64,000 nt of DNA from NCBI RefSeq assembly GCF_006494775.1, contig NZ_CP041146.1:2542001-2606000 (forward strand), written 5' to 3'. A program made the translations under genes and the position numbers. The stretch's first letter is position 1, and each line of letters opens with the position of its first letter. Positions 24,261 through 31,774 of this stretch are shown here, one piece after another. A model generated the notes under the pieces. It did no database searches. It saw only the letters and a program-made list of their open reading frames with translations, and was not told the DNA's origin. The stretch is from Nocardioides humi (GTDB taxonomy: Bacteria > Actinomycetota > Actinomycetes > Propionibacteriales > Nocardioidaceae).

Positions 24261-25487
24261 TCAGGAGGCGCGTGAGAGCCGGCCCGGGACGCTGACCGGA
24301 GCGGCGTAGATGCGGTCCAGGACCACCGCACCGCCAGCCGTCGCCAGCACGTGCTCGGGGAAGCTCGTGCCCGCCACGACCTGCCCCGCCCCGACACCGG
24401 CGCGCGAGCCGGACTCGACCTCGGCCAACAACAGCTCCCGGCACCGGGGAAGCACCCGCTCCCCCACCTCCACCACGCTCAGCAGGTCGGGGTCGAACAG
24501 ATCGAGCAGCAGCGCGGCCGCCCGCCCGACCAGGCCCGCCCGCTCCTCGAACAGCGCCACCGCACGCGGGTCACCGCCCTCGGCCGCGCCGATGAGATCC
24601 CGGAAGACGGGGCGGTCGATGATCCGGGCGGCCAGCGCGCGTCGTACCAGGGTGCGCTCGGAGACCGCCGCCTGGAAGCAGCCCACCTTGCCGCACTCGC
24701 ACGGCTCCGCACTGTCGTCGATCTTCAGGTGCGCCACCGCGCCCGCGGCCGAGCGCGGTCCCTGCTGGACGCTTCCCGCGGTCGCGAAGGCGATGTCGAC
24801 CACATTGCCGACGAAGAGCTGGAGGATGCTCGACCGCGCCTGCTCGACGTGCCGGCCGAACAGCTGCTCGGCGCGCACCAGCGCGCGGGAGTGCCCGTCG
24901 ACGGCCACCGGCAGGCCGGTCGCGTCGGCGAGCCGCTCGCGGACCGGGACGTCGTACCAGCCCAGCATCGGGTGCTCGACGACGACGCCGGCCGCCGCGT
25001 CCACCCATCCCCCGGTGGCCAGCCCCAGCCCGAGCACCCGCCGGCCCCCGGCCTCCTCCAGCAGGCGCCCGACCTCCACGGCGATCCGCCCGAGCACCAC
25101 CTCGGGATCGCGGCCGGCGTGCTCGTGCTTGTGCTCCACCAGCACCCGGCCGCGGAGGTCGAGCAGGGCCACGGTGAAGCGGTGGACGGCGATGTGCACG
25201 CCCACGACCGCCGTCGTCTCCGTGTCGATGGCCAGCGGCACATGCGGCCGGCCCACCCCCGGCGGACCCGCCGCCTCCGGCGCCTCCCGCAGCAGCCCCT
25301 TGTCGATGAGCAGCGTGGAGACCCCGGTCAGCGACGCCGCCGAGTAGCCCGCCACCCTCGCCACCGTGCTGCGCGCCACCGGCCCGTGATCGAGCACCAC
25401 CCGCAGCACGTCGGCCGTGATGCCCGAGGACCGCCGACCCCGCGCACCCGCAGGGAGATCGGCCCGCCGCGTACGCCTGGTCTCCAC
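24261..25487 (-). CDS. ROK-family transcriptional regulator
   Basis: 408 aa. N-terminal winged helix at ~20-75 (ITADVLRVVLDHGPVARSTVARVAGYSAASLTGVSTLLIDKGLL). The ROK sugar-kinase-like domain follows: VVGVHIAVHRFTVALLDLRGRVL (~93), LGLATGGWVDAAAGVV, and the zinc motif CECGKVGCFQ (~260). GTG start with AGGAG upstream. Classic ROK regulators bind sugars or are sugar-responsive repressors; here the gene stands next to the organosulfur genes, so it may regulate them. TTAGTCT occurs both at its own promoter and at the flavin reductase -10, a weak hint of shared control. Confidence 0.85.
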   Translation of the reverse strand: METRRTRRADLPAGARGRRSSGITADVLRVVLDHGPVARSTVARVAGYSAASLTGVSTLLIDKGLLREAPEAAGPPGVGRPHVPLAIDTETTAVVGVHIAVHRFTVALLDLRGRVLVEHKHEHAGRDPEVVLGRIAVEVGRLLEEAGGRRVLGLGLATGGWVDAAAGVVVEHPMLGWYDVPVRERLADATGLPVAVDGHSRALVRAEQLFGRHVEQARSSILQLFVGNVVDIAFATAGSVQQGPRSAAGAVAHLKIDDSAEPCECGKVGCFQAAVSERTLVRRALAARIIDRPVFRDLIGAAEGGDPRAVALFEERAGLVGRAAALLLDLFDPDLLSVVEVGERVLPRCRELLLAEVESGSRAGVGAGQVVAGTSFPEHVLATAGGAVVLDRIYAAPVSVPGRLSRAS

Positions 25488-25816
25488 GAGCGACTCCTGA
25501 TCGTCGTTAACTGAACCAATTCAGGAGACTAACAGTAGATTAGTCGGCGAGTGAGGCTCGCTCACCCGGCGCGTGGTGGGCACCGCTTTCGCGACACGAC
25601 ACGCGCCGGTCACCCCGGCGACACCCGGGTGGCCCATGCTGAGCCGCGATCGACGTACGACCCGTTCACGATCGTCTCGGAGGCACGGCCCATGTCGCAC
25701 CCGTCGCTCCCCCTCGGCAACCGCCCACTCGCTCGCGGCCAGCCATCTGTGGCCGACGGCGGAGGATCGGACGCGGGCGGCGGCGGGAGATCTCATGCGC
25801 GCCTCGGTGGCTGCCC
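25488..25816. other. 329-bp intergenic region between the ROK gene and the low-GC cassette
   Basis: Near the ROK start are two small palindromes: CTGAA-N4-TTCAG (25511-25524) and GACTAA-N7-TTAGTC (25527-25545), possible operators of the ROK gene. I see no convincing gene, tRNA or terminator in the rest; the short open frames there lack ribosome sites and family features. Confidence 0.5.
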
Positions 25817-26254
25817 CTACTCGACAACCGTGAACGCATGGCGCCCCAGTCCTCGACGCGCCTTGTCGAGCTTTCGCGCCGACAGACCGTGGCCTTCCCT
25901 CTCACGAATCGACGCATGGGCCCGATCCGTGGGGAGCGGAGGCCGCTCCGTTCGCGGCGAGGCCAGGACGAAGAAGGGATGAACAGTCGCAGCGCCCGTC
26001 TGAACGCTATACCGCTCGACGTCCGCCGCCATCGTCGTGGCGATGCCGACGTATGGTGGATCGAGTATGGCGTCGCGGGTCAGTCCGTCCTCAAGGAGGA
26101 GCTTCTCGCGATACACGGAGCAGCCATCCTCATCGAACTCCAAGGCCGACCAGTTCAGGACGGGCTTGCCCGTGCCTTCATCTTTGGTGATGTGATTGGG
26201 ATTGACCGGTGAGTACCTGCGAAGCAGGAGTTCGTGCTGTGAGACAGGCGTCAT
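25817..26254 (-). CDS. hypothetical protein, third gene of the TIGR04255 cassette
   Basis: About 145 aa if started at ATG 26254, 25 bases after the second gene's stop; an upstream start at 26362 overlapping that gene is possible. No Shine-Dalgarno is obvious. Visible features: LLLRRYSPVNPNHIT near the N-terminus, PVLNWSALEFDEDGCSVYREKLLLEDGL at ~30-57 and a basic C-terminus (REREGHGLSARKLDKARRGLGRHAF). I do not recognise a family. Codon choice is less GC-biased than neighbours: the 60 bases at 26041-26100 hold 37 G+C. It probably works with the two genes upstream, with which it forms one transcription unit. Confidence 0.55.
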   Translation of the reverse strand: MTPVSQHELLLRRYSPVNPNHITKDEGTGKPVLNWSALEFDEDGCSVYREKLLLEDGLTRDAILDPPYVGIATTMAADVERYSVQTGAATVHPFFVLASPRTERPPLPTDRAHASIREREGHGLSARKLDKARRGLGRHAFTVVE

Positions 26255-26279
26255 GCGGAGGTTCGACTTGCTCGAGCTT

Positions 26280-26804
26280 TCAGAGTCCCCGAAGCTGAAC
26301 CCGGTGACGAACACCCTTCGCAAGAGCTTCAAGAAAGTCGCGCGCCTCGCGGATCGCGCCATCTGACGGCTCCCAGTTCCGGTTCAACTCGTAGTCAAAA
26401 ACGTCGCTCCCCGCAGCGTCCTCCGCCCAGAGCCGGACGTCGGAGGGCGATACGACGTCAATCACTAGGACGCAGCCGTCCACGAGCCACTCGATCGTCA
26501 GAGCGCCACTAGGCCCCCTCGACAGTTGCGGCGTCGGGTGATCATCCGTCAGAAGAGCGTCGAGGAGCTCCAAAGCGACCTCGGCTCGCGCGAGGTCTGC
26601 GTCGATGTCAGTGCTCGATACGACGATGTCACGCAGCGATGCGACGAAGTGCACCAGCAGACGGTCTCGCTGAACACCCGTGCTGAGACTCGGCTCGGCC
26701 AGAGTCATCTCCGGAACAGGCAGCGGCTGCCTGCTCTTGCGCACGAGGGTGGGACGGCGGATCCCAACGGGAGATGTCGATGGAACGGCATACGTGAGGC
26801 TCAC
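26280..26804 (-). CDS. hypothetical protein, second gene of the TIGR04255 cassette
   Basis: 174 aa from a GTG that overlaps the stop of the TIGR04255-like gene (GTGA). Residues 1-45 are basic and Pro-rich. Residues ~60-90 are a helix (DIDADLARAEVALELLDALL). Then come PQLSRGPSGALTIEWLVDGCVLVIDVVSPSDVRLWAED at ~92-130, a beta region, and a final helix EARDFLEALAKGVRHRVQL. I cannot name a family. Translational coupling to the first gene argues that the products act together, perhaps as partner or immunity subunit; that is inference. Confidence 0.6.
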   Translation of the reverse strand: MSLTYAVPSTSPVGIRRPTLVRKSRQPLPVPEMTLAEPSLSTGVQRDRLLVHFVASLRDIVVSSTDIDADLARAEVALELLDALLTDDHPTPQLSRGPSGALTIEWLVDGCVLVIDVVSPSDVRLWAEDAAGSDVFDYELNRNWEPSDGAIREARDFLEALAKGVRHRVQLRGL

Positions 26805-27598
26805 CGGGCTTCACCCCATTGCTGTCGTGCCGATTCGGTCGTCGTGGCGGCGAACGTTGCCCGCGCCACCTGCCAAGCCACTTCTGCGCTGTCCAGCGCA
26901 GAAGTCATAGTTGTATCAGGTCGGTGGAAGCACTTCACGGAGATTGTCAACAACCCCGCCGACATTTCGCCGATCTGCTGGGGGGCGGCAGAGACTTCAA
27001 CTTGGCCATCCCGGCCTTCGTGGTGGAAACGTCGCACATGTTGGAGGTTGGTGAAAAGGGGCTCCGTCTCGATCGGAAGGTCCGGCGCCGTCCACACCGA
27101 CAGGGCCTGACCATCAAGCAGATGGTCCGAGGTCAGCCGGTTCACATAGCTCCACTCAGTCACTAGTGGCGTCAGAGCGACGCCGCCAACGGCGGCGCTG
27201 GTCGCGAACTCCTCGAACAGCTGTCTGAACTCGGCGATCAATGCCTCGTGCCCTGGGTAGACAGCGCTCTCGGAACCGGCCTCGACCTTTCGCCAGTTCA
27301 GCAACAGACGATCGTGTTGGATCTGGATAAGCCGCTCGCCGCCCTGCGAGGCCATCCAGAGGCGAGTCGGCGGTATGCCCTGACCGAACTGAAACTCGAA
27401 CCCACCAGTTGGTCGGAGCGGACGCGTTGGTGGGAGCGCCTCTCGCTCTGCGACCTCGGGATAGCGAGCCTTCCAGAGCTCATGGAGGGCGCCAAAGGAG
27501 AGCACACCGAAGTTCGGAAGCGGGGCGAACTCGACGCCAACCACAACCTCAACGACGGGCGCGGCGCTGTAGTCCGGCCAAGTCACAGTGAGCGCCAC
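26801..27598 (-). CDS. TIGR04255-family-like protein, first gene of a low-GC cassette
   Basis: About 265 aa with a GTG start at 27598 (weak; the frame stays open to 27769). The N-terminus, YSAAPVVEVVVGVEFAPL, followed by LHELWKARYPEVAEREALPP, is the hallmark of TIGR04255, a sporadically distributed family with no established function that I know of. Also visible: RLWMASQGGERLIQIQHDRLLLNWRK (~95-120) and EFRQLFEEFA. No catalytic motif is obvious. The segment is lower in GC than its surroundings (35 of 60 bases at 27001-27060), consistent with horizontal transfer. It leads a three-gene overlapping unit. Confidence 0.65.
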   Translation of the reverse strand: MALTVTWPDYSAAPVVEVVVGVEFAPLPNFGVLSFGALHELWKARYPEVAEREALPPTRPLRPTGGFEFQFGQGIPPTRLWMASQGGERLIQIQHDRLLLNWRKVEAGSESAVYPGHEALIAEFRQLFEEFATSAAVGGVALTPLVTEWSYVNRLTSDHLLDGQALSVWTAPDLPIETEPLFTNLQHVRRFHHEGRDGQVEVSAAPQQIGEMSAGLLTISVKCFHRPDTTMTSALDSAEVAWQVARATFAATTTESARQQWGEAR

Positions 27599-27701
27599 AA
27601 CTTGATCATAGGGTGCGTGCCTCCCGGCGAAGCGGCGCTGTGGTCCTCGTGGCCCCGCGTCTTCAATGCTAGCCGCGCGACCAAGAGTGCGGGCGTTGCC
27701 G

Positions 27702-27726
27702 ACTAGCAACGGACTTTTTGCGGACC
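27702..27726 (+). other. small hairpin followed by five T at the cassette edge
   Basis: CGTTGC and GCAACG pair around CGACTA (27702-27719), followed by GACTTTTTG. On the plus strand this resembles a weak intrinsic terminator, but no plus-strand gene precedes it. It lies between menB and the TIGR04255-like gene and may mark the edge of acquired DNA. Coordinates are accurate to a few bases. Confidence 0.3.
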
Positions 27727-27779
27727 AGACGCGGACTTCGCGGCCAGAACCCTCGCCTGACCTGCACAAACGCGCCCGA

Positions 27780-28724
27780 TCAGTAGTACCAGGGGAACGG
27801 CGACCAGTCCGGCTCCCGCTTCTCCAGGAACTGGTCGCGACCCTCCTGCGCCTCGTCGGTCATGTACGCCAGCCGGGTGGTCTCACCGGCGAAGAGCTGC
27901 TGGCCGACGAGACCGTCGTCGAGGAGGTTGAAGGAGTACTTGAGCATCCGCTGGGCGGTGGGGCTCTTGCTGTTGATCAGGCGGCCCCATTCGAGGGCCG
28001 TGGCCTCGAGCTCGGCGTGGGGGACGGCGCGGTTGGCGGCGCCCATCCGGACGGCGTCGTCGGCGGAGTACTCCTGGCCGAGGAAGAAGATCTCGCGGGC
28101 GAACTTCTGTCCGACCTGGCGGGCGAGGTACGCCGAGCCGTAGCCGCCGTCGAAGGAGCCGACGTCGGCGTCGGTCTGCTTGAAGCGGGCGTGCTCGGCG
28201 GAGGCGAGGGCGAGGTCGCAGGTGACGAAGAGGCTGTGGCCGCCGCCGGCCGCCCAGCCGGGTACGACGCAGATGACGACCTTCGGCATGAACCGGATCA
28301 GCCGCTGGCACTCGAGGATGTGCAGGCGGGCGAGCTTCGCCTTGTCGATCGGGCTCGGCTCCTCCGCGCCCGTGTCGCCGGCGCCGGCGGCGACGTCCTC
28401 GTACTGGTAGCCGGCCCGGCCGCGGATCCGCTGGTCGCCGCCGGCGCAGAAGGACCGCTTGCCGTTCTTGGGACTCGGACCGTTGCCGGTCAGCAGGACG
28501 CAGCCGACGTCGCCCGACGTACGCGCGTGCTCGAGGGTGCGCAGCAGCTCGTCGACGGTGTGGGGCCGGAAGGAGTTGAGGACGTCGGGGCGGTCGAAGG
28601 CGATCCGGACCGTGCCGTGCGCCTTCGCGCGGTGGTAGGTCAGGTCGGTCAGGTCCTCGAACCCGGGGATGACGTCCCACTGGCTCGCGTCGAACGTCTC
28701 GCTCACGCCCTCGATCGCACTCAT
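27780..28724 (-). CDS. menB: 1,4-dihydroxy-2-naphthoyl-CoA synthase
   Basis: 314 aa crotonase-fold enzyme. Family marks: VRIAFDRPDVLNSFRPHTVDELLRTLEHAR, SFCAGGDQRIRGRAGY, VVPGWAAGGGHSLFVTCDLALAS (oxyanion-hole glycines), GSFDGGYGSAYLARQVGQKFAREIFFLG and the C-terminal REPDWSPFPWYY that is diagnostic of MenB. It closes the ring of o-succinylbenzoyl-CoA in menaquinone synthesis. ATG 28724 is seven bases after TAGCGT (28732-28737) without a Shine-Dalgarno, so probably leaderless. No other men genes are seen nearby. Confidence 0.93.
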   Translation of the reverse strand: MSAIEGVSETFDASQWDVIPGFEDLTDLTYHRAKAHGTVRIAFDRPDVLNSFRPHTVDELLRTLEHARTSGDVGCVLLTGNGPSPKNGKRSFCAGGDQRIRGRAGYQYEDVAAGAGDTGAEEPSPIDKAKLARLHILECQRLIRFMPKVVICVVPGWAAGGGHSLFVTCDLALASAEHARFKQTDADVGSFDGGYGSAYLARQVGQKFAREIFFLGQEYSADDAVRMGAANRAVPHAELEATALEWGRLINSKSPTAQRMLKYSFNLLDDGLVGQQLFAGETTRLAYMTDEAQEGRDQFLEKREPDWSPFPWYY

Positions 28725-28779
28725 GGGCCGAACGCTAGCCGCTCTGGAATAGCCGCCGACCGCGTGGTCTTGTGACGTC

Positions 28780-29226
28780 ATGACTCTTCAAGGTGAGTAC
28801 GAGCCGAGCAGCACGAAGTGGGTTCGCGACCAGGTCGCGGCGTACGAGGCGTCGGGCGGCCGCGAGGCCAACACGCTCCAGGGTGGCAAGGACCCGATCG
28901 TCGTCATCACGAGCGTCGGCGCGAGGTCCGGCAAGCTGCGCAAGAACCCGGTCATGCGGGTCGAGAGGGACGGCGTGTACGCCGCGGTCGCGTCCAAGGG
29001 CGGCGCCCCGGACAACCCGAGCTGGTACGCCAACTTCGTCGCCCACCCCGTCGTCGACCTCCAGGACGGGCCGGAGCCGAAGGCCTACCGGGCGCGGATC
29101 GCCGAGGGCGAGGAGCGGGAGCGGTGGTGGGAGCACGCCGTCGCGACCTGGCCGACCTATGCGTCGTACCAGGAGAAGACGGACCGCCAGATCCCCCTCT
29201 TCCTCCTGGAGCCGGTCGAGGGGTGA
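28780..29226 (+). CDS. DUF385/Ddn-type deazaflavin (F420)-dependent oxidoreductase
   Basis: 148 aa. Sequence matches the Ddn-like split barrel: YEPSSTKWVRDQVAAYEASGGREANTL, PIVVITSVGARSGKLRKNPVMRVERDGVYAAVASKGGAPDNPSWYANFVAHPVVDLQDG (F420 phosphate and ring contacts) and ARIAEGEERERWWEHAVATWPTYASYQEKTDRQIPLFLLEP. It reduces quinones or nitroaromatics with F420H2 in mycobacteria; the substrate here is unknown. Divergent from menB with 55 bases between. The ATG follows TCTTGT by six bases, so a leaderless mRNA is likely. Proximity to menB fits a menaquinone-linked role, as inference. Confidence 0.9.
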   Translation: MTLQGEYEPSSTKWVRDQVAAYEASGGREANTLQGGKDPIVVITSVGARSGKLRKNPVMRVERDGVYAAVASKGGAPDNPSWYANFVAHPVVDLQDGPEPKAYRARIAEGEERERWWEHAVATWPTYASYQEKTDRQIPLFLLEPVEG

Positions 29227-29235
29227 CGGGCGCGG

Positions 29236-29844
29236 TCAGCTGTTGGCGATGGTGACGGCCAAGCCGCAGAGGTGGCCGAGGCGGGCGATCTCGGAGTCGG
29301 CGAACTCCGGGCCGCCGCGGCGGCCGATCACGACGATCTCGTTGCCGTCGAGGCGGGCGGCGGCGAAGAGGGTGACCTCGTCCTCGGGGGACTCCAGGCG
29401 GGTCGGGCTCTCGATCTCGACGAACTCGAAGTCGTCGGGGGCGGCGCTGGTGCCGTAGACGACGCCCTTCGCGCGGTGCACCCGGGTGGCCCAGTCGACC
29501 CGGAAGGTCGCGGGCAGCAGGTCGATCAGCTTGTCGAAGGCGTCGTCGGGCGAGGCGGTCAGCTCCTCGACCGCCTCGAGGTCCATCATCAGGTTGCCGC
29601 CCGCGGGGTAGCGGCTGACGAAGAGCACCTCGACGTCGTCGAGCCGGTTGCAGGCCGAGACGACCGAGTCGGGCATCATCCCCTGGTCCAGCTCGAGCAG
29701 GACGTCGTCGACCGCGGTGCCGTCGTCGCGCTTCTCGACGATCTCGATCGCCTCGATGTCGCCGCCCGCCATACCGATGGCCGTGGCGACGCGGCCCAGC
29801 GAACCGGGGACGTCGGGCAGCAGCACGCGCAGCAGGAACGGCAT
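29236..29844 (-). CDS. ACT-domain protein
   Basis: 202 aa. The ACT domain covers ~1-75: MPFLLRVLLPDVPGSLGRVATAIGMAGGDIEAIEIVEK, then DVLLELDQGMMPDSVVSACNRLDDVEVLFVSRYP. The C-terminal half is GAF-like in pattern but unassigned (HRAKGVVYGTSAAPDDFEFVEIE, ARLDGNEIVVIGRRGGPEFADSEIARLGHLCGLAV). Probably an amino-acid or small-ligand sensor. ATG 29844 is seven bases after TAGTGT (29852-29857), which suggests a leaderless mRNA. Confidence 0.8.
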   Translation of the reverse strand: MPFLLRVLLPDVPGSLGRVATAIGMAGGDIEAIEIVEKRDDGTAVDDVLLELDQGMMPDSVVSACNRLDDVEVLFVSRYPAGGNLMMDLEAVEELTASPDDAFDKLIDLLPATFRVDWATRVHRAKGVVYGTSAAPDDFEFVEIESPTRLESPEDEVTLFAAARLDGNEIVVIGRRGGPEFADSEIARLGHLCGLAVTIANS

Positions 29845-29910
29845 GGTCTCGACACTAACCCGACCAGGTTTCGCGCCGGTTGCGGGGCCCACCGGTTGGG
29901 CCGGGCGGCA

Positions 29911-29997
29911 GGACTCACACCTCGAGCCTGCAAACCTCGCACTTCGCGCGTGCAAACCTCGCACTTCGCGCGTGCAGAGCTCACACCTCGCGGGAGG
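29911..29997. repeat. 22-bp tandem repeat downstream of recD
   Basis: Two identical units (29933-29954 and 29955-29976, AACCTCGCACTTCGCGCGTG plus CA) are flanked by two diverged copies (29911-29932 and 29977-29997). The last copy reaches the recD stop codon. No spacers separate the units, so it is not a CRISPR. Confidence 0.8.
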
Positions 29998-31774
29998 TGG
30001 TGAGGCGGCGGCGGAGGCCGGTGGCGCGTTGGGCGGTGGTCGTGACGGCAGCGCGTACGGCGGCCTCGGAGCCGACGACGAGCAGGCTCTCGCGGGCGCG
30101 GGTGACGGCGGTGTAGAAGAGCTCGCGGCTGAGCAGGCGGGAGTCCTCCTCGGGGAGCAGGACGGCGATCCGGGTGGCCTGGCTGCCCTGGCTCTTGTGG
30201 ATCGTCATGGCGTGCATGGTCTCGATCGCGTCGAGCCGGGCGGGGGCGAACGGGCGGGGTGCTCCGGCGCCCGCGATCCAGGCCCGGGGCCGGCCCACGG
30301 GGTCGGTGACGACGACGCCGGTCTCGCCGTTGTAGACGTCGAGGGCGTAGTCGTTGCTGGTGACCAGGAGGGGGCGGCCGGCGTACCAGGCGGAGCCGAG
30401 GGGTACGCCGAGCTCGGCGGCGAGCCACTGCTCGACGTGGCGGTTCCAGACCCGGACGCCGTAGGGGCCGTCGCGGTGGGCGCAGAGCAGCCGGAAGGCC
30501 TCGATCTCGGCGAGCGCGGCCTCGGGCCCGGCATCGACGGCGGCCGCGCGGATCCGGAGCGCGGCGGCGGTGCACTCGGCCTGGAGGGCGGCGACCGGGT
30601 CGTCGGTCTCGACCCAGGTGACCTCGCCGGTGCCGGCCCGGAGCACCTCCAGCACACGGTCCGCGGCGTCCGGCGAGTCGTCGCGCAGAGCGGCGGCCAG
30701 GCCCTTGATCTCCTCGGTGGAGCGGTGGTTCTCGGTCAGGGCCGCGACCGGGGAGTCCGGGTGGGCGGCGAAGCCGGCGACGAGGTCGGAGAGCACCGCA
30801 CCGGCGTCCACGGAGGTCAGCTGGCGCGGGTCGCCCACCAGCACCAGCCGGCTGTCGGGGCGCACCGCCTCGAGCAGCCGGGCCATCATGGTCAGGTCGA
30901 CCATGGACGCCTCGTCGACGACGACCAGGTCGTACTTGAGCCGGTTGGCCCGGTCGTGCCGGAACCGGGTGGCGTTGTCGGGGCGCCAGCCCAGCAGCCG
31001 GTGGAGGGTCAGCCCCCGCGGGGCGGTGATCTGGTGGGGTCCGTCGCCCAGCGCGCCGAGGTCGGACAGCTCCTCCTCCACCGCCTCCTGCAGCCGGGTG
31101 GCCGCCTTGCCGGTCGGCGCCGCGAGCGCGATCGACATCGGCCGCTCGTGGGCGAGCGCGAACTGGTCGGCCAGCGCGAGCACCAGCCGGGCCACGGTGG
31201 TGGTCTTGCCGGTGCCGGGCCCGCCGGTCAGCACGGTCGTGCGGTGCCGGGCGGCGTGCTCGACCGCGGCCGCCTGCTCCGGGCTCAGGTGGTGCCCGCT
31301 CACCCGCTGCAGGGTCGCGGTCAGCACGCCGTCGTCGACCGCCGGCGGGCCGAGCTCCATCCGCGCGGCGAGGTCGTCGGCGACCTGGCGCTCGAGCCGG
31401 TGGTAGCGGTCGAGGTAGACCAGGTCGTGCTCCACGTGGAGCACCTCGGACGCGACCAGCGCGGACGCCTCGATCGCCGCGACCCAGTCGGCGCGGTCCG
31501 GCCACGCGAGGTCGGGCAGGCCCGGCAGGTCCGCGAGGTCCGGCAGCGCGTCGAGGTCGAGGCCGACGGACCCGCCCCGCACGGAGCGGACAGCGAGCGC
31601 GGCGGCGAGCAGCACCCGCTCGTCGTCCTCCCCCGCCAGGGCGGCGACCCGCTCGGCCACCCGGACGTCGGCGGCGTCGACGACGCCCGCGGCGTTGAAC
31701 GCACCCAGCTGTCCGTCCACGCCGCGGGCCAGTCGGGGGTCGTGGGCCGAGGTGGGCTCGAAGATCTCGGTCAC
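29981..31774 (-). CDS. recD: exodeoxyribonuclease V subunit alpha, RecD
   Basis: 597 aa. SF1B helicase: Walker A LTGGPGTGKTTTVARLVLAL (~190), YDLVVVDEASMVDLTMMARLLE (motif II), LVLVGDPRQLTSVDAGAV (motif III), TENHRSTEEIKGLAAAL (motif IV) and AMTIHKSQGSQATRIAVLLP...YTAVTRARESLLVVG (motifs V-VI). It is the 5'-3' motor of RecBCD for double-strand-break repair. GTG 31774 overlaps the recB stop (GTGA). Last gene of recC-recB-recD. Confidence 0.94.
   Translation of the reverse strand: MTEIFEPTSAHDPRLARGVDGQLGAFNAAGVVDAADVRVAERVAALAGEDDERVLLAAALAVRSVRGGSVGLDLDALPDLADLPGLPDLAWPDRADWVAAIEASALVASEVLHVEHDLVYLDRYHRLERQVADDLAARMELGPPAVDDGVLTATLQRVSGHHLSPEQAAAVEHAARHRTTVLTGGPGTGKTTTVARLVLALADQFALAHERPMSIALAAPTGKAATRLQEAVEEELSDLGALGDGPHQITAPRGLTLHRLLGWRPDNATRFRHDRANRLKYDLVVVDEASMVDLTMMARLLEAVRPDSRLVLVGDPRQLTSVDAGAVLSDLVAGFAAHPDSPVAALTENHRSTEEIKGLAAALRDDSPDAADRVLEVLRAGTGEVTWVETDDPVAALQAECTAAALRIRAAAVDAGPEAALAEIEAFRLLCAHRDGPYGVRVWNRHVEQWLAAELGVPLGSAWYAGRPLLVTSNDYALDVYNGETGVVVTDPVGRPRAWIAGAGAPRPFAPARLDAIETMHAMTIHKSQGSQATRIAVLLPEEDSRLLSRELFYTAVTRARESLLVVGSEAAVRAAVTTTAQRATGLRRRLTTSREV

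Noticed and set aside
26526..27110. Plus-strand gene within the low-GC cassette
   Set aside because: Opposite-strand frame with no ribosome site or family features; the minus-strand genes have overlaps and a recognisable domain start.
25817..27780. Prophage or integrative element with att sites around the TIGR04255 cassette
   Set aside because: No integrase, tRNA or flanking direct repeat was found; only lower GC supports transfer.
29911..29997. CRISPR array
   Set aside because: Units are directly adjacent with no spacers, and no cas genes are present.
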